Source of the DNA: Caldilineales bacterium
Lineage (GTDB): Bacteria > Chloroflexota > Anaerolineae > J102
DNA length: 40,625 bases
Direction of reading: 5' to 3'
Assembly (NCBI GenBank): GCA_024102915.1
Contig: JAGFJG010000179.1
Coordinates: 1 to 40,625, forward strand
Notes under the pieces: generated by a model
The model's input: the letters and a program-made list of their open reading frames with translations, nothing else
Databases searched by the model: none
What the model was told of the DNA's origin: nothing
Program-made: the position numbers and the translations under genes
Shown here: positions 1-9,605 of the stretch, one piece after another
Layout: each line of letters opens with the position of its first letter
Numbering within the stretch: the first letter of the stretch is position 1

Positions 1-53
1 AACAGACTGATTAATTCTTCCTTGCTTAACTGGCGGAGTGCTTCCTCTGTCAT
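1..53 (-). CDS. Possible transposase N-terminus, cut by the window edge
   Basis: Reading the minus strand from an ATG at 53 gives MTEEALRQLSKEELISL before the sequence runs off the left edge. A start of the form 'LSKEELI' followed by an expected coiled coil is common in IS66-type and related transposases. That family link is from memory of family sequences and rests on 17 residues only. There is no clear Shine-Dalgarno upstream. The AT-richer, gene-poor DNA that follows would fit the edge of a mobile element. It could equally be an unrelated small protein. Confidence 0.3.
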   Translation of the reverse strand, partial: MTEEALRQLSKEELISL

Positions 54-854
54 CGCTCGGGCAGTCTACCCGACTCACTTCTCTCATGCAACACACCCCC
101 TCACCAGCTGATAAGGTGAACAGATACGGGAAGAGAACATACTTCTTCTATTCACAGTCACCGGAGCACATGCTCAAACGGATGTTCCGCTGCTTGTGAC
201 TAACAAGAGAGTTCAGAAGCTCAGTCTCCGATCGGATATCCTTACCGACTCAAGCTGACCATCAAGGTCAGCAGGTCAGTTAGAATCAGATCATGTCGTC
301 TTTCAAGACTGACAATGCAATCTGACAACTTGAGCAGTTCTTTATCTGGTTTGTGTTGGTTGATCAGATTCCTTTTCGACCCAACAAAATGCTTAACAGT
401 GATTTTGCTGACGTGAAAAAGATTCCGTAGCGTGTCGTGCCATAGGCTCATCTCGACGCAAAGGTAGTTTCTTAAATCCTTCCACCGTTACAATCTCCTT
501 CAAGCATCCAACACCACATAGATGAATGAAGCAATGACGTAGGCGTGCAAGGAACGTACCAATGCATGAGGGGGGCGAGATACGACGATGATTGATCAGC
601 CAGTCAATCCCCAATCGTTCCCCTACAATGCTTGTGTTTTATTAGATTCGGAAATCGTGTCGTCTGTCGAATTACTCCTAGCAATAGAGACCAAATAACT
701 TCCAAACAACTTAGCTTAACGAATTAAGCTACTGTATAGCACGGAACAATAGCATACTCCAAATGATTTGACAATGATCTTGGTCATAAATCCAGGTCTC
801 ATCAATGCCGACAGGACCAGCGCCTCTGATATTTTGTGGGATGCAGATACAAAT
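54..854. other. Gene-poor, AT-richer stretch
   Basis: About 800 bases with no gene I can recognise. Two short minus-strand open frames (242-451 and 393-614) overlap in different frames; neither has a recognisable motif or a good ribosome binding site, and together they could be remnants of one decayed gene. A small palindrome TCACC...GGTGA lies at 101-119. Base composition is visibly richer in A and T than the GC-rich polysaccharide cluster that begins at 855, which suggests a separate origin. Confidence 0.5.
712..731 (-). terminator. Candidate hairpin downstream of the polysaccharide operon
   Basis: TAGCTTAA, a CGAA loop and TTAAGCTA form a perfect 8-bp stem about 120 bases past the last minus-strand gene of the cluster. 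On that strand it is followed by a moderately U-rich stretch (AGTTGTTTGG). The stem is AU-rich, so it would be a weak intrinsic terminator; it may also be a chance palindrome. Confidence 0.3.
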
Positions 855-1979
855 CTAGGAGTGATTCATCGCCTCTTCAATCGTCCGCAAATACCCCTCC
901 CCCACCGCCCGCGGATGATAGCGCTCCTGGGCGCGGCGGGCGGCCTCCATGCCCATCTGCGCGGCGAGACCGGGATCTGAGAGGAGCGCGGCCAGATGCG
1001 CAGCGATGTCGGTCGCGTCGCCACGCGCTGCCAAAAAGCCTGTGCGTCCATGCTCCACCATCCCCGCCAACGCTCCCACCTCGGTGGCTACCACCGGCCG
1101 GCCCGATGCCATCGCCTCCGCCACGATCACCGGAGCGTGTTCCTCGTGCGAGGTCAGCACCAGCGCCTGGCTGCGCCCCAATGCCTGCTTGATCTCGACC
1201 TGCGTGGCCGTACCGTGGAATATCACACTCCCGCCCAGTTGCGCTGCCTGCGCCCGCATCTGCTGTGCATAGTGCGGGTCCGCCGCCCGACCGTAGATGT
1301 CCAGCTTCAGTTCAGGGTAATCGGGTCGCAGTTGCCTCACTGCCTCCAACGCAACCTCAACGCCTTTTCGCGTCGTCAGATTCCCTACGAACAAGAGACG
1401 ATCCGATTGCGGCGTTGGCGAAGGCTCGAAAAACAGCGGGCTGACCGGGTTGTCGATGCGGGAAAACCGAGCTTTGGTGCGGCCCTGGTACAGGCGAACG
1501 ACGAGGTCGGAAATGGCGATCAGATAGCGCGCCTGGCGCAATACCTTGCGCTCGGCCCAGGCCTCCCACAGTGTCGCAGCCCGCACCGACAGACCTCGGC
1601 GCGTCCAAAACTCGTGGGCGGGGAAACCATGAATGGTGTGCACGGTGGGGATGCCGCTGGCAAAGGCCGCCAGGGCGTATTCCGGCTGGTGGGAACTGAG
1701 CGCATCGGGCCGGAGTTGGGCGAGCAACGGCTGCAGCAGGGCGCGGGTACGCGCCATATTCGGGATCAGTTTTGCATCGCGGGCGGCGATGTTGTGCATC
1801 GTATAGCCATCTCGCACCACCACGCCGTCAGGGATATTTCGACGGTGTTGGATCAGGTGCAGGTCGATATCGCCACGCCCGGCGAACTCGTCTCGCAGAT
1901 TGGCGATCACGCTCTGCACCCCGCCCTGGGGCGGGCCGTCTACCGGGAAATGACCGAGAATGGCAAGACGCAGAGGCAT
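855..1979 (-). CDS. GT4-type glycosyltransferase (last gene of cluster)
   Basis: A 374-residue cytoplasmic or membrane-associated glycosyltransferase of the GT-B fold. The N-terminal half has a glycine-rich loop (PVDGPPQGGVQSV) typical of the acceptor-binding domain. The C-terminal half has VGNLTTRKGVEVALEA and the donor-binding E-x7-E motif in HEEHAPVIVAEAMASGRP, the hallmark of GT4 retaining enzymes that use a nucleotide-sugar. It starts at ATG 1979, 24 bases after the preceding gene. It probably adds one sugar to the repeat unit of the exopolysaccharide built by this cluster. Donor and acceptor cannot be read from the sequence. Confidence 0.9.
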   Translation of the reverse strand: MPLRLAILGHFPVDGPPQGGVQSVIANLRDEFAGRGDIDLHLIQHRRNIPDGVVVRDGYTMHNIAARDAKLIPNMARTRALLQPLLAQLRPDALSSHQPEYALAAFASGIPTVHTIHGFPAHEFWTRRGLSVRAATLWEAWAERKVLRQARYLIAISDLVVRLYQGRTKARFSRIDNPVSPLFFEPSPTPQSDRLLFVGNLTTRKGVEVALEAVRQLRPDYPELKLDIYGRAADPHYAQQMRAQAAQLGGSVIFHGTATQVEIKQALGRSQALVLTSHEEHAPVIVAEAMASGRPVVATEVGALAGMVEHGRTGFLAARGDATDIAAHLAALLSDPGLAAQMGMEAARRAQERYHPRAVGEGYLRTIEEAMNHS

Positions 1980-2003
1980 GGAAGGATACGGGTGTGAATG
2001 CGT

Positions 2004-3152
2004 TTAGACGGTGGTTCGGGTTTCCGCCAAAACCTGATCATACACTTCCAGGGTTCGATCCACGACACTGTCCAATCGATAGCGATCGGCGGACTCCCTC
2101 GCCCGCTCGCCCATTGCATTAGATTGACCGGGGTCAGACAGGATTTGGCGCAAGGAAGCGGCCAGGGCATTAGCGTCACCGGGCGGGACGAGCATGCCGG
2201 TCTTTTCGCTCGTGATCATATCCGGCATCCCGCCTACCCTCGTGGCAATCACCGGGCAACCCGCGGCCAGCGCTTCGGCCACGGCCATCGGCGCGGTCTC
2301 CTGGCGGGCGGGCAGGACGACGACCTGGCAACGCGCCAGCTCATCCTGCAACTGGCTGCGGCCGAGATTGCCGAGGAAATGCACGCGTGTATCCAGCCCG
2401 GCGCTGGCGACTTGTCGGCGGCAGCCCCGCACAAAGTCAGGCATCGATTCGGTTTCCCCTGCCAGGCGCAATTCCGCCTCAGGATGATCGGCGGCGATAG
2501 CGGCGAAGGCTTCGATCAGCACATCCGTGCCCTTGCGCGGGATCACGCGGGATGGAGACAGCAGCCGACCGGGTTCAGGATGGCGTTCGGTTGTAAACCA
2601 GACATCGTCCACCGGGTTGTTGATATCATGCCAGTGGATATGATCATAGGCGCCGAACGCATTTCGCACGTACGGGCTGATGGCAATGACATGACCGGCG
2701 CGAAGAAGAACGCTGCGCTCGAACTGCGCATCGTATTGCCAGGCCAGCCATTCCTTCAGGTTCCGGGCGCCGCTATTTTGGGCTTCCGCTCGCACCACGC
2801 CGTGTAAAGTGATCACTTGTGGCCGGCCGCTGTCGAGCGCAGCCGCGGCATAATAACCGCTGCCGTGGGCATGGATCAGGTCGGGTTGATAACGGTCGGC
2901 GATTTCCAAGAGACTCCGCCGTAGGCGTTTGTGGAAGCGCGTCCGTGGATAACGCGGCACCGTCAGCCGGAAAATCCGCACCCCGGCATCGGTTTCCTCG
3001 CTCTCGACGGCATCAACATGCGCGGCAGCGACGGCCACCTCCAAATCGGGGTGTCGCGCCAGTCCATGGGCCAACGCCTGCACCACGGCCATCACGCCGC
3101 CCGTGACAGGCTGGCCGGAGGCAGGGTAGGGGCCGAACAGCAGCACGCGCAT
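2004..3152 (-). CDS. GT4-type glycosyltransferase
   Basis: A 382-residue GT-B glycosyltransferase. It opens MRVLLFGPYPASGQPVTGGV, the usual N-terminal strand and glycine loop, and has SPSRVIPRKGTDVLIEAF followed by the E-x7-E motif in RQETAPMAVAEALAAGCP. The frame is open 90 bases further upstream to 3242, but I chose ATG 3152: AAGAGG lies just before it, and the extra residues are encoded by the iterated-word repeat at 3204-3267 (they read NLRNLR). It sits between two other glycosyltransferases on the same strand and probably acts on the same lipid-linked saccharide. Sugar specificity is unknown. Confidence 0.9.
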   Translation of the reverse strand: MRVLLFGPYPASGQPVTGGVMAVVQALAHGLARHPDLEVAVAAAHVDAVESEETDAGVRIFRLTVPRYPRTRFHKRLRRSLLEIADRYQPDLIHAHGSGYYAAAALDSGRPQVITLHGVVRAEAQNSGARNLKEWLAWQYDAQFERSVLLRAGHVIAISPYVRNAFGAYDHIHWHDINNPVDDVWFTTERHPEPGRLLSPSRVIPRKGTDVLIEAFAAIAADHPEAELRLAGETESMPDFVRGCRRQVASAGLDTRVHFLGNLGRSQLQDELARCQVVVLPARQETAPMAVAEALAAGCPVIATRVGGMPDMITSEKTGMLVPPGDANALAASLRQILSDPGQSNAMGERARESADRYRLDSVVDRTLEVYDQVLAETRTTV

Positions 3153-3203
3153 CAACAGCCTCTTATCGGCCTGACATGGGCGGGCCAGAACGGACAAAAC
3201 CGA

Positions 3204-3267
3204 CCGCAGATTTCGCAGATTGGCGCAGATGCGTTTTCCCAATCACTAAAATCTGAGAAATCTGTGG
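3204..3267. repeat. Iterated-word palindrome (CAGATT type)
   Basis: The left arm at 3204-3221 iterates the word CGCAGATT; the right arm at 3249-3267 iterates AAATCTG. The arms are imperfect inverted copies of each other, so the RNA or single strand could fold into a long hairpin. It fills the gap between two glycosyltransferase genes. It is one of several intergenic elements in this window with the same design but different words (see 16747, 17267, 18932, 22797 and 39186). Confidence 0.7.
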
Positions 3268-3307
3268 ATGATCTTGTGCAGTGTGCAGAGGTTTCATCGC
3301 CAAAGCA

Positions 3308-4540
3308 TCATCGGGTCAGAATCTCATCATAGAGATCGACCATTTGCTTTACCTGTGTTGCGACGCTGTAGCGCGTTTGAGCGACCACACGACCGGCCTG
3401 ACCCATGCTGGCTGCCGTTTCCAGATTCGCGAGCAATCGTCCGATCGCTTCAGCCTGAGTTTCGGCATCGCCCGGCCTCACCACCAGACCGGTCTCGCCA
3501 TCCGCGACGATATCGGGCAGGGCGCCGCTGTTCGCCGCCACAACCGGCAAACCCGCCGCCATGGCTTCGATCACGGTGCGGCCAAAGGGTTCCGGCTCGC
3601 TGGGGACAAAGCACAACAGGTCGGATGTCAGCAGCAGGCGGGGGATGTCCTGCCGATAGCCGGTGAGCCTGATCCGCTCGCCCACGCCGGTTTCTTCGGC
3701 GAGCTGCATCAGTTCCTCGTCCAGCCCCTCTTCCGCCTGATCGACTTCGCCGATAATCAGGCCATAGGCATTCGCATGGCTGCGGCAAACCTGAGCCATC
3801 GCCTTGATAAAAACATCCAGACCCTTGCGCCGCATGATCCGCCCCGCCACCGCCACGATGCGGGAATCCTGCGGCAAACCAAGCTCAGCGCGCACACCGT
3901 CCCGATCCGGCATCTCCTCATACGGCTTTAGATCGACGGCATTGGGCACGATGCGAGGGCGGCGGAAATGAGCGCCCTGACGTTCCACATCCCCCCTCAA
4001 AGATTCCGAGGTGAAGACGCCGGCTGCCGGAATGCGGCTCAGGCGGCGATGGACGGCATCGAGTGGGGCGAAAGAGCGGGAAACCACAATGCTAGGGCGC
4101 CGCGCCCGCCAGGCAGCCACGATCCCAGGCTCGGCCAGCGGCAGCGAATCATTCAAGTGCACCAGGTCGATCTGTTGTGTACGAATGATGCGGGCAGTCT
4201 TGGCGGAGACAGGCCGGGTGCGACCCCACAGCCTTCGTGCGATCGAACCCGTTCTCCAGAGAGCGCCGCGATACCGGCTTTGTCGGATTGCCGCGGCTGC
4301 ATCACTGGCCCTTACCTGCCCGCTTACCCGCCCGCCGGGATGAGGCCGGCCCTGGCCCGCGTCGAGAGCAATGATCGGCATACTCAACGCTTGCGCCTCT
4401 GGCAGCGCCGCCACCGTGGGCGAGAGCAAAAGCACGGGCTGATACTTGTCGAGCGGCAGGTGTTTGACCAACAAGAACAGGCTTTGGACAGAACCGCCGG
4501 GAAGAGGCGCAAAATCGACGAAAAGGATTTTCCGGGTCAT
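3308..4540 (-). CDS. GT4-type glycosyltransferase
   Basis: A 410-residue GT-B glycosyltransferase starting MTRKILFVDFAPLPGGSVQS. The middle holds VAVAGRIMRRKGLDVFIKAM, and the donor site holds the E-x7-E motif in SEPEPFGRTVIEAMAAGLP. Its start codon overlaps the stop of the chain-length gene by ATGA at 4537-4540, so the two are translationally coupled. This places it firmly in the polysaccharide assembly operon. Residues about 85-130 are rich in Arg and Gly, consistent with contact with membrane lipid-linked acceptors. Substrate cannot be assigned. Confidence 0.9.
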   Translation of the reverse strand: MTRKILFVDFAPLPGGSVQSLFLLVKHLPLDKYQPVLLLSPTVAALPEAQALSMPIIALDAGQGRPHPGGRVSGQVRASDAAAAIRQSRYRGALWRTGSIARRLWGRTRPVSAKTARIIRTQQIDLVHLNDSLPLAEPGIVAAWRARRPSIVVSRSFAPLDAVHRRLSRIPAAGVFTSESLRGDVERQGAHFRRPRIVPNAVDLKPYEEMPDRDGVRAELGLPQDSRIVAVAGRIMRRKGLDVFIKAMAQVCRSHANAYGLIIGEVDQAEEGLDEELMQLAEETGVGERIRLTGYRQDIPRLLLTSDLLCFVPSEPEPFGRTVIEAMAAGLPVVAANSGALPDIVADGETGLVVRPGDAETQAEAIGRLLANLETAASMGQAGRVVAQTRYSVATQVKQMVDLYDEILTR

Positions 4541-5805
4541 GGCCTGCGGGCTGGCGCAGGCTGCGAGGTCGAGCGCCCGCTTACGCTCGATTCCAGCACT
4601 TCCAATACAAAAGCCAGGATGATCGCCACCAGCAAGCTGATGACGATTCCCACCAGTAAAATCTGCAATGTGCGTTTGGGCAGGGCGCCTTCGGGCAATT
4701 GGGCGGATTCGATGACCTGCAAGTAGCCGATATTCTTGCCCTGGCTCAATTTCAACTCGGCTTCGCTGGCTTTGCCAGCCAGGAAATCATAGTCAGCCTG
4801 CGCCTGAGCGACCTCTGTCACCAGTTCCGTGTAGCGTTCTTGCAGGCCGAGCAAGTAAACCAACTGCTGTTGCTGCCTGCTCAATTGCCTGTTCAACTCG
4901 GCGACTGCCGCCCGAAACCCAGCGGCGGCGGCGCTGTAGTCGGCTGCTGTGCGCCGTTGCGCCTGCTCGAGGGTGATCAGATTGGCGAGCTCGCTTTCGG
5001 CGAAGGGATTGGGTGTTGGCGTTTCGACAACGACCACACTTTCCGCTTCTCCGGCGGGTACGGTTTCAGTGACCTGAAGGCTGGCCTGCAACGCCTCGGC
5101 GCGGCTCAGGGACGCATCCGCCAGTTTCTCGTACTCCTCGGCCAGGCGGTCATTGCGTTCGGCTTCGACCATGGCGGCGTCACGATCACTGCGCAGGCTG
5201 CGCATCAAATCCTGATAGGCCAACGCCTCACGATTGAGGTCACTGACCTCGTTTTCCAACTGAAAATTCTGCAACGCCTCTTTGGCGCTGGCGAGTCTGG
5301 CAGTCTGATCACCCAATTGGGATTCGATGAAATCCAGCGAAATCTGGGCGGGCGTCGCCCTGATATTGCGGTACGTGTTGATCGCATTGGCGGCATGGGT
5401 GGCGGCCACCTGTTGCGCCAGTTGCGGCGTGGGCATTCGGGCCGTGACCGTGATGAAATCGAACAGGTGCTGGCTGTCGATACGCTCGATCAGTTCATCG
5501 GCGGACAGGTTCAGGCCGAGGTCGGCGATGGTGCGCCAGGCCACCGAGCGCAGCCGCAACACATCGTAAAACTCGTCATGGACAGCCTGTATCTCTTCGT
5601 TGCTGGCGGCCAGGCGCGTGGGCGAAAACAGGGTCACTTCCTGCGGGTCGACGACGATGATCTGCAAGCGCTCGGAGGCGAGATACTCCGATGTGGTCGT
5701 ACGCGAGAGCGCCAGGATCACACCCGCCGTCACCAGGGGCAGCAGCAAGAGCAGCCACCAGCGCCGGGCGATGATGCGGAAATAGGAACTGAAGTCAGAG
5801 GACAT
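4537..5805 (-). CDS. Wzz/GumC-type polysaccharide chain-length protein, no kinase domain
   Basis: A 422-residue inner-membrane polysaccharide co-polymerase. The first membrane segment lies near residues 15-32 (WWLLLLLPLVTAGVILAL). A Wzz-type periplasmic start follows, then a long charged helical region (about 160-350) rich in Ala, Glu, Gln and Leu that should form coiled coil. The second membrane segment is near 380-405 (ILLVGIVISLLVAIILAFV), followed by a short cytoplasmic tail. Wzc-type proteins carry a tyrosine kinase after the second segment; this one ends at once, so it resembles the kinase-less type. It should set polymer length with a Wzy polymerase, which is not in this window. Confidence 0.88.
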   Translation of the reverse strand: MSSDFSSYFRIIARRWWLLLLLPLVTAGVILALSRTTTSEYLASERLQIIVVDPQEVTLFSPTRLAASNEEIQAVHDEFYDVLRLRSVAWRTIADLGLNLSADELIERIDSQHLFDFITVTARMPTPQLAQQVAATHAANAINTYRNIRATPAQISLDFIESQLGDQTARLASAKEALQNFQLENEVSDLNREALAYQDLMRSLRSDRDAAMVEAERNDRLAEEYEKLADASLSRAEALQASLQVTETVPAGEAESVVVVETPTPNPFAESELANLITLEQAQRRTAADYSAAAAGFRAAVAELNRQLSRQQQQLVYLLGLQERYTELVTEVAQAQADYDFLAGKASEAELKLSQGKNIGYLQVIESAQLPEGALPKRTLQILLVGIVISLLVAIILAFVLEVLESSVSGRSTSQPAPARRP

Positions 5806-5864
5806 AATTTGAGATCATGTACGAAGCCGACGAAGGCGTCAAGTCTTTTCGACCTTCAGCGGCG

Positions 5865-7049
5865 TTATGGGCGAACGCGTCCCAGGTCGGCCAGCCTGCG
5901 GACGATAGCGTCCGAGAGGGCCTCGATGCGCTGATCCCAGGTGTGCTGGCGGGCTGCTGCCTGTTGCCGCTTCCGCAGATCGGGCGGTGCGGCCAGCGCT
6001 TCCTGAATTGACGCAACAAATGCAGGCGCATCGTCGGTAATCCAGATCAGATTGGCGAACTCTTGGGCGGCAGGCACGCCTTTGACCACAATTGGCGTCC
6101 CGGCGGCCAGGTATTCGTAGAGCTTGAGCGGGCTGATGTTGCGCGTCCACTCGTTTTGCACATAAGGAATGAGACAGACATCGCAAGATTGAATGTACGC
6201 GGGCAATTCGGCGATGGATTTGTTGCCCACGAAATGGACATTCGGCAAGGCCTGCAACGCTATGAAGGCCGGAGGAATGGTTCGCAAGACATTGGGGCCC
6301 ACCAGGACGAATTGCCATTCGGAGCGGGCGCTGGCGGTTGCCAGGAGCAATTCATAGTCCAGCTTTTCATTGATGACGCCAGCGTATCCGATCAAAGGAC
6401 GCGGCAGATTGGCGATGTCGGCGGGGAGAGGATTGGCGGAGGGGCGGGCGAAGTGCTCGTAGTCGACGCCGTTTGGGACCAGGACGACGTGTTCGTGCAG
6501 CGTCCGTTTGGTCTCGAACAGGGCGGGCGACGTGACAAAGACGAGATCAGATCGGGCGATCACGCTTTCCTCCATCTCGCGCGCTCTCCGCCGTTTTTCT
6601 GCCGCCGCCTGATCGTCGCCGAGGATGTAGGCCGTGTATTCATCGACGGCGTGATAGATGACCAGCCGTTCACCAAGTCGCCCGATCATCTCGCCCAGGT
6701 TGTATTGAAATATCCATACGAGCGGCTCGTTCATCCCCAGCCTTTGCATGGTTCGGCGCAGGTGCGAGCGGCGCATGGCGAATGTGATTTCGCTGAGGGG
6801 GCGGCGGCCAGAGATCGGGGCGTAATCGGGCGGGCGGTAAACCCAGAGGTTGTTCAGCGGGGAAATGAGATTGGGCGCTTTCGCTGTTTCTTGCTGTACG
6901 CTGTTCGAGCGGTCACGCAGATAGCCAGCCGGTTCCACGAAGAGCACGCGGTTGTGGCGGGCGAGCCGGGACATGATTTGGTGGCGGTTGCGCCATAATG
7001 AATCCCACCGGTTGGGCGAGAAACAGACAATATCGTAGCCAGAGATCAT
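5865..7049 (-). CDS. Glycosyltransferase, TuaH-like GT-B type
   Basis: A 394-residue glycosyltransferase. It opens MISGYDIVCFSPNRWDSLWR and continues with HQIMSRLARHNRVLFVEP, a layout I associate with TuaH-like transferases of wall and capsule clusters. The C-terminal donor domain holds NISPLKLYEYLAAGTPIVV in place of the classical E-x7-E motif. The frame is open 78 bases upstream to 7127, but that part overlaps the preceding gene, so ATG 7049, eight bases after that gene's stop, is preferred. It probably contributes another sugar to the repeat unit. Donor is unknown. Confidence 0.85.
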   Translation of the reverse strand: MISGYDIVCFSPNRWDSLWRNRHQIMSRLARHNRVLFVEPAGYLRDRSNSVQQETAKAPNLISPLNNLWVYRPPDYAPISGRRPLSEITFAMRRSHLRRTMQRLGMNEPLVWIFQYNLGEMIGRLGERLVIYHAVDEYTAYILGDDQAAAEKRRRAREMEESVIARSDLVFVTSPALFETKRTLHEHVVLVPNGVDYEHFARPSANPLPADIANLPRPLIGYAGVINEKLDYELLLATASARSEWQFVLVGPNVLRTIPPAFIALQALPNVHFVGNKSIAELPAYIQSCDVCLIPYVQNEWTRNISPLKLYEYLAAGTPIVVKGVPAAQEFANLIWITDDAPAFVASIQEALAAPPDLRKRQQAAARQHTWDQRIEALSDAIVRRLADLGRVRP

Positions 7050-7056
7050 GCGATGA

Positions 7057-8127
7057 TCAGGGGACGAGGCTGCGATAAAGCCCGGCATGGCGAGCGCCGA
7101 TGGCAGCCCAATTGAGATCGGCGGCATAGGCCAGCACGGCGCTGCGAGCTGTCTGCGGGTTCAGGCGTCTGACCTGAAGCAACGCCTCGCCCAGGTCGCC
7201 GTTTTCGGGATGATAAAGCACGCCGCGCTCGTGGCACACCAGGTCGGGGAACGGGCCGAGGGCCGGGGCGACGATCGGCTTGCCAAAGGAGAAGGCCAGC
7301 AGCGCCGCTCCCGATGTGGTGACCCGGCGATAGGGCAGCACGCAAGCGTCGGCGGCATTGAAAAAGAGCTGCAGATCCTCGTCCGCGATATAGTCGGGGT
7401 AGAGATGGATATTGGGGTGTGCGATGGTGAGGCTCTCGATCCGCTGCTGGTAGTCGGGCAGGTCGATGCGCCCGGCGATCAGCAGGTCGCTATCAGCTTC
7501 TTGCGAGATGAATGTCTCGATCAGGCGGTCGAGCCCTTTATACGGGCGTACCTGGCCCAGGCAAAGATAGACGAATCGTTCCGGGCTGATCCCCAATCGC
7601 CCACGCGCCTCGGTTCGCCCCACCTGGTTCGGATAGGCGTGAACATAATTGCCGTGGGGAATGACGACAATGTCCCGTTTCCGGCCAAAGGCCGCGGCTA
7701 CTTCTTCCGCTGTCGCCTGATCATGGGTATGGATGGCATCGGCGAAATTGAACAGCCACTCGTTGGCCCTGTCGTTCAGGTTGGGATAGACGCCGTCGTG
7801 CTGGCTGAGGTTGTGCACCGTGTAAACGATTTTCACGCCGCGGCGATGCAGCCAGCGTAGTTTGCCGAGCAGGATTCGCAGGTTCCATTCGGCCCGGCGG
7901 CGGGGCGGTATGCCGTAGCTGTACTGCAATTCGACCCAGTGGATATGCAGGATGTGCGGCAGCCGCAAGGCGGCGGCTGACCACGATAGGGTTGGATCGA
8001 TTTCCGTATGAATCGCCGGATCCGCCTGGGCGACGCCATCAGACAACAGGCGCACATACGGGTTCAGTCGCACGCGCGAAAGATAGGTGACGTGCAAGGC
8101 TTTCGCTGTCCCCTGCTGCTCACTCAT
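7057..8127 (-). CDS. Glycosyltransferase, GT-B fold
   Basis: A 356-residue glycosyltransferase. The N-terminal domain has HILHIHWVELQYSYG, the 'HIHW' motif found in a subgroup of GT4-like mannosyl and glucosyl transferases. The C-terminal domain has YLCLGQVRPYKGLDRLIETF and the donor site CVLPYRRVTTSGAALLAFSFGKP. The open frame extends to 8646, but the upstream part is antisense-free overlap with the flippase gene; ATG 8127 forms an ATGA overlap with the flippase stop at 8124-8127 and is clearly the start. Coupling to the flippase supports a role in the same repeat-unit pathway. Confidence 0.88.
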   Translation of the reverse strand: MSEQQGTAKALHVTYLSRVRLNPYVRLLSDGVAQADPAIHTEIDPTLSWSAAALRLPHILHIHWVELQYSYGIPPRRRAEWNLRILLGKLRWLHRRGVKIVYTVHNLSQHDGVYPNLNDRANEWLFNFADAIHTHDQATAEEVAAAFGRKRDIVVIPHGNYVHAYPNQVGRTEARGRLGISPERFVYLCLGQVRPYKGLDRLIETFISQEADSDLLIAGRIDLPDYQQRIESLTIAHPNIHLYPDYIADEDLQLFFNAADACVLPYRRVTTSGAALLAFSFGKPIVAPALGPFPDLVCHERGVLYHPENGDLGEALLQVRRLNPQTARSAVLAYAADLNWAAIGARHAGLYRSLVP

Positions 8128-9605
8128 GCACCCAACCTCGTGGCCAGACCGCGAGTGGGGCCAAGGCGGCGCAGCAGCGCCAGGCTGTAGTGACGAAACA
8201 CCGGATCGAACGCCCACGACAACGCGCAGTACAACACGATCATGGAGATGGTAGCCAGCAGGAACGGAGCCAGCCAGTGAGCGGTGGAAACCGTCTGTAA
8301 GATGACGAAAGCCGCGATGCCGGCGAATGCGGATGCGCCAGAAGCCGGGCCCAGGTGGTGGACGTATTCCATATACGAACCGCCCATCAGCCGCTTGCCC
8401 ATCCAAGCGGCAATGGCGAAATCGATGATTGACACGACGGCGCTGAGGAGGCTGACGCCGACGATCCCGCCCCAGATAATCGCCGGATAAAGCAAGACCA
8501 GCATGGTTACGAAGCGCCAGAGGGCCAGCCAGGTCAGCCATTCCGGCTTGCCGAGCGAGCGATAGATATTGCCGAGGTTGGCGGCGATGGAACGCATCAA
8601 TCCGTAGATGACCAGCCATTCCATCGCTACGATGGCGCCATCCCATTTGCCCTGGTAGTAGTTGTGCACAAACGTAGGCCCCAGCGCCAGCGTGGCTGCG
8701 GCAAGGGGGATCGTCACCAGGCCCACAGCATGGATCGTGGCGAAATAACCGCGGCGCACCCGCTCCTTTTCCTCTTGCATTTTGCTGAAAGCAGGGAACA
8801 TGACATTGTTGATCATGCCCGTGACATGAGTTGCTGGTACATTACTGAGCCGATAGGCGAATGTGTAAAGGCCAAAAGCCGCCGCGCCCAAAAATCGACC
8901 GATAAATAGATCGTCGATGTTGGTGATGCCAAAGATAAGGATGCGGCTGCCCACGATGTGCCGCCCGTACGACATCATCTCGTTCCAGACCCTTTTATCG
9001 AAACGAAGGCGAGGCCGCCAGGGCGAGAAAAACCACACGAGGCCCGTACGGGTGAAGGCATCGGCTAGATAACCGCCCACCAGCGCCCACACGCCGAAAC
9101 CGGTCAACGCCATCACGACAGCGACGATGGCGTTCAGCACCCCGCCTATGATCTCGGGAATCGCCTTGCTGCGGAATTGCATGTCCTTGGCCAGCAGGGT
9201 GTACGACGTCTGGCTGATCGAATTGATGATCATGGTCAGGGCCAGCACGCGCAGCACCGGGGTGATGCCTTCGGCGTCGGAGAAGAAGTATTCGATAGCC
9301 GGAGCCAGGACAAAGGCGGCCATGTACACAAAAATCGAGCTGAAACATAGCGAAATGAAGGTGACGTCGGCGGCGATGCCGTGATCATCTTTTTGGCGGT
9401 AGATCAGGGCTGAGGCGATGCCCATTTCGCGAAAGAATTCAAGCGCGTTGATCGCCAGCCAGGCGATGCCGACCAACCCAAAATCGGTCGGGTCCAACAC
9501 GCGGGCCAGCACCAAAGTGATGGTAATGAAAGCCAGCAGCTTGACCACCACGGCGGAGAGGCCGACCCAAATGGCCCCACTGGTAACTTGCGAGCGAATA
9601 GACAT
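8124..9605 (-). CDS. Wzx-type oligosaccharide flippase
   Basis: A 493-residue polytopic membrane protein of the polysaccharide transport family (MATE/MVF superfamily). It starts MSIRSQVTSGAIWVGLSAVV and has LVLARVLDPTDFGLVGIAW, the conserved early signature of this family. About 14 hydrophobic segments run to the C-terminus, matching the usual topology. It should move the undecaprenyl-linked repeat unit across the inner membrane. It stands between the methyltransferase and a string of glycosyltransferases, and overlaps the next gene by four bases. A Wzy polymerase that would complete the pathway is not visible here. Confidence 0.9.
   Translation of the reverse strand: MSIRSQVTSGAIWVGLSAVVVKLLAFITITLVLARVLDPTDFGLVGIAWLAINALEFFREMGIASALIYRQKDDHGIAADVTFISLCFSSIFVYMAAFVLAPAIEYFFSDAEGITPVLRVLALTMIINSISQTSYTLLAKDMQFRSKAIPEIIGGVLNAIVAVVMALTGFGVWALVGGYLADAFTRTGLVWFFSPWRPRLRFDKRVWNEMMSYGRHIVGSRILIFGITNIDDLFIGRFLGAAAFGLYTFAYRLSNVPATHVTGMINNVMFPAFSKMQEEKERVRRGYFATIHAVGLVTIPLAAATLALGPTFVHNYYQGKWDGAIVAMEWLVIYGLMRSIAANLGNIYRSLGKPEWLTWLALWRFVTMLVLLYPAIIWGGIVGVSLLSAVVSIIDFAIAAWMGKRLMGGSYMEYVHHLGPASGASAFAGIAAFVILQTVSTAHWLAPFLLATISMIVLYCALSWAFDPVFRHYSLALLRRLGPTRGLATRLGA

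Noticed and set aside
996..1997. Plus-strand frame of 333 codons opposite the first glycosyltransferase
   Set aside because: Arg/His/Gln-rich shadow with no motif; the minus-strand GT4 motifs are clear.
4699..5934. Plus-strand open frame of 411 codons opposite the chain-length gene
   Set aside because: No recognisable domain or ribosome site; the minus frame encodes a clear Wzz-type protein with membrane segments in the right places.
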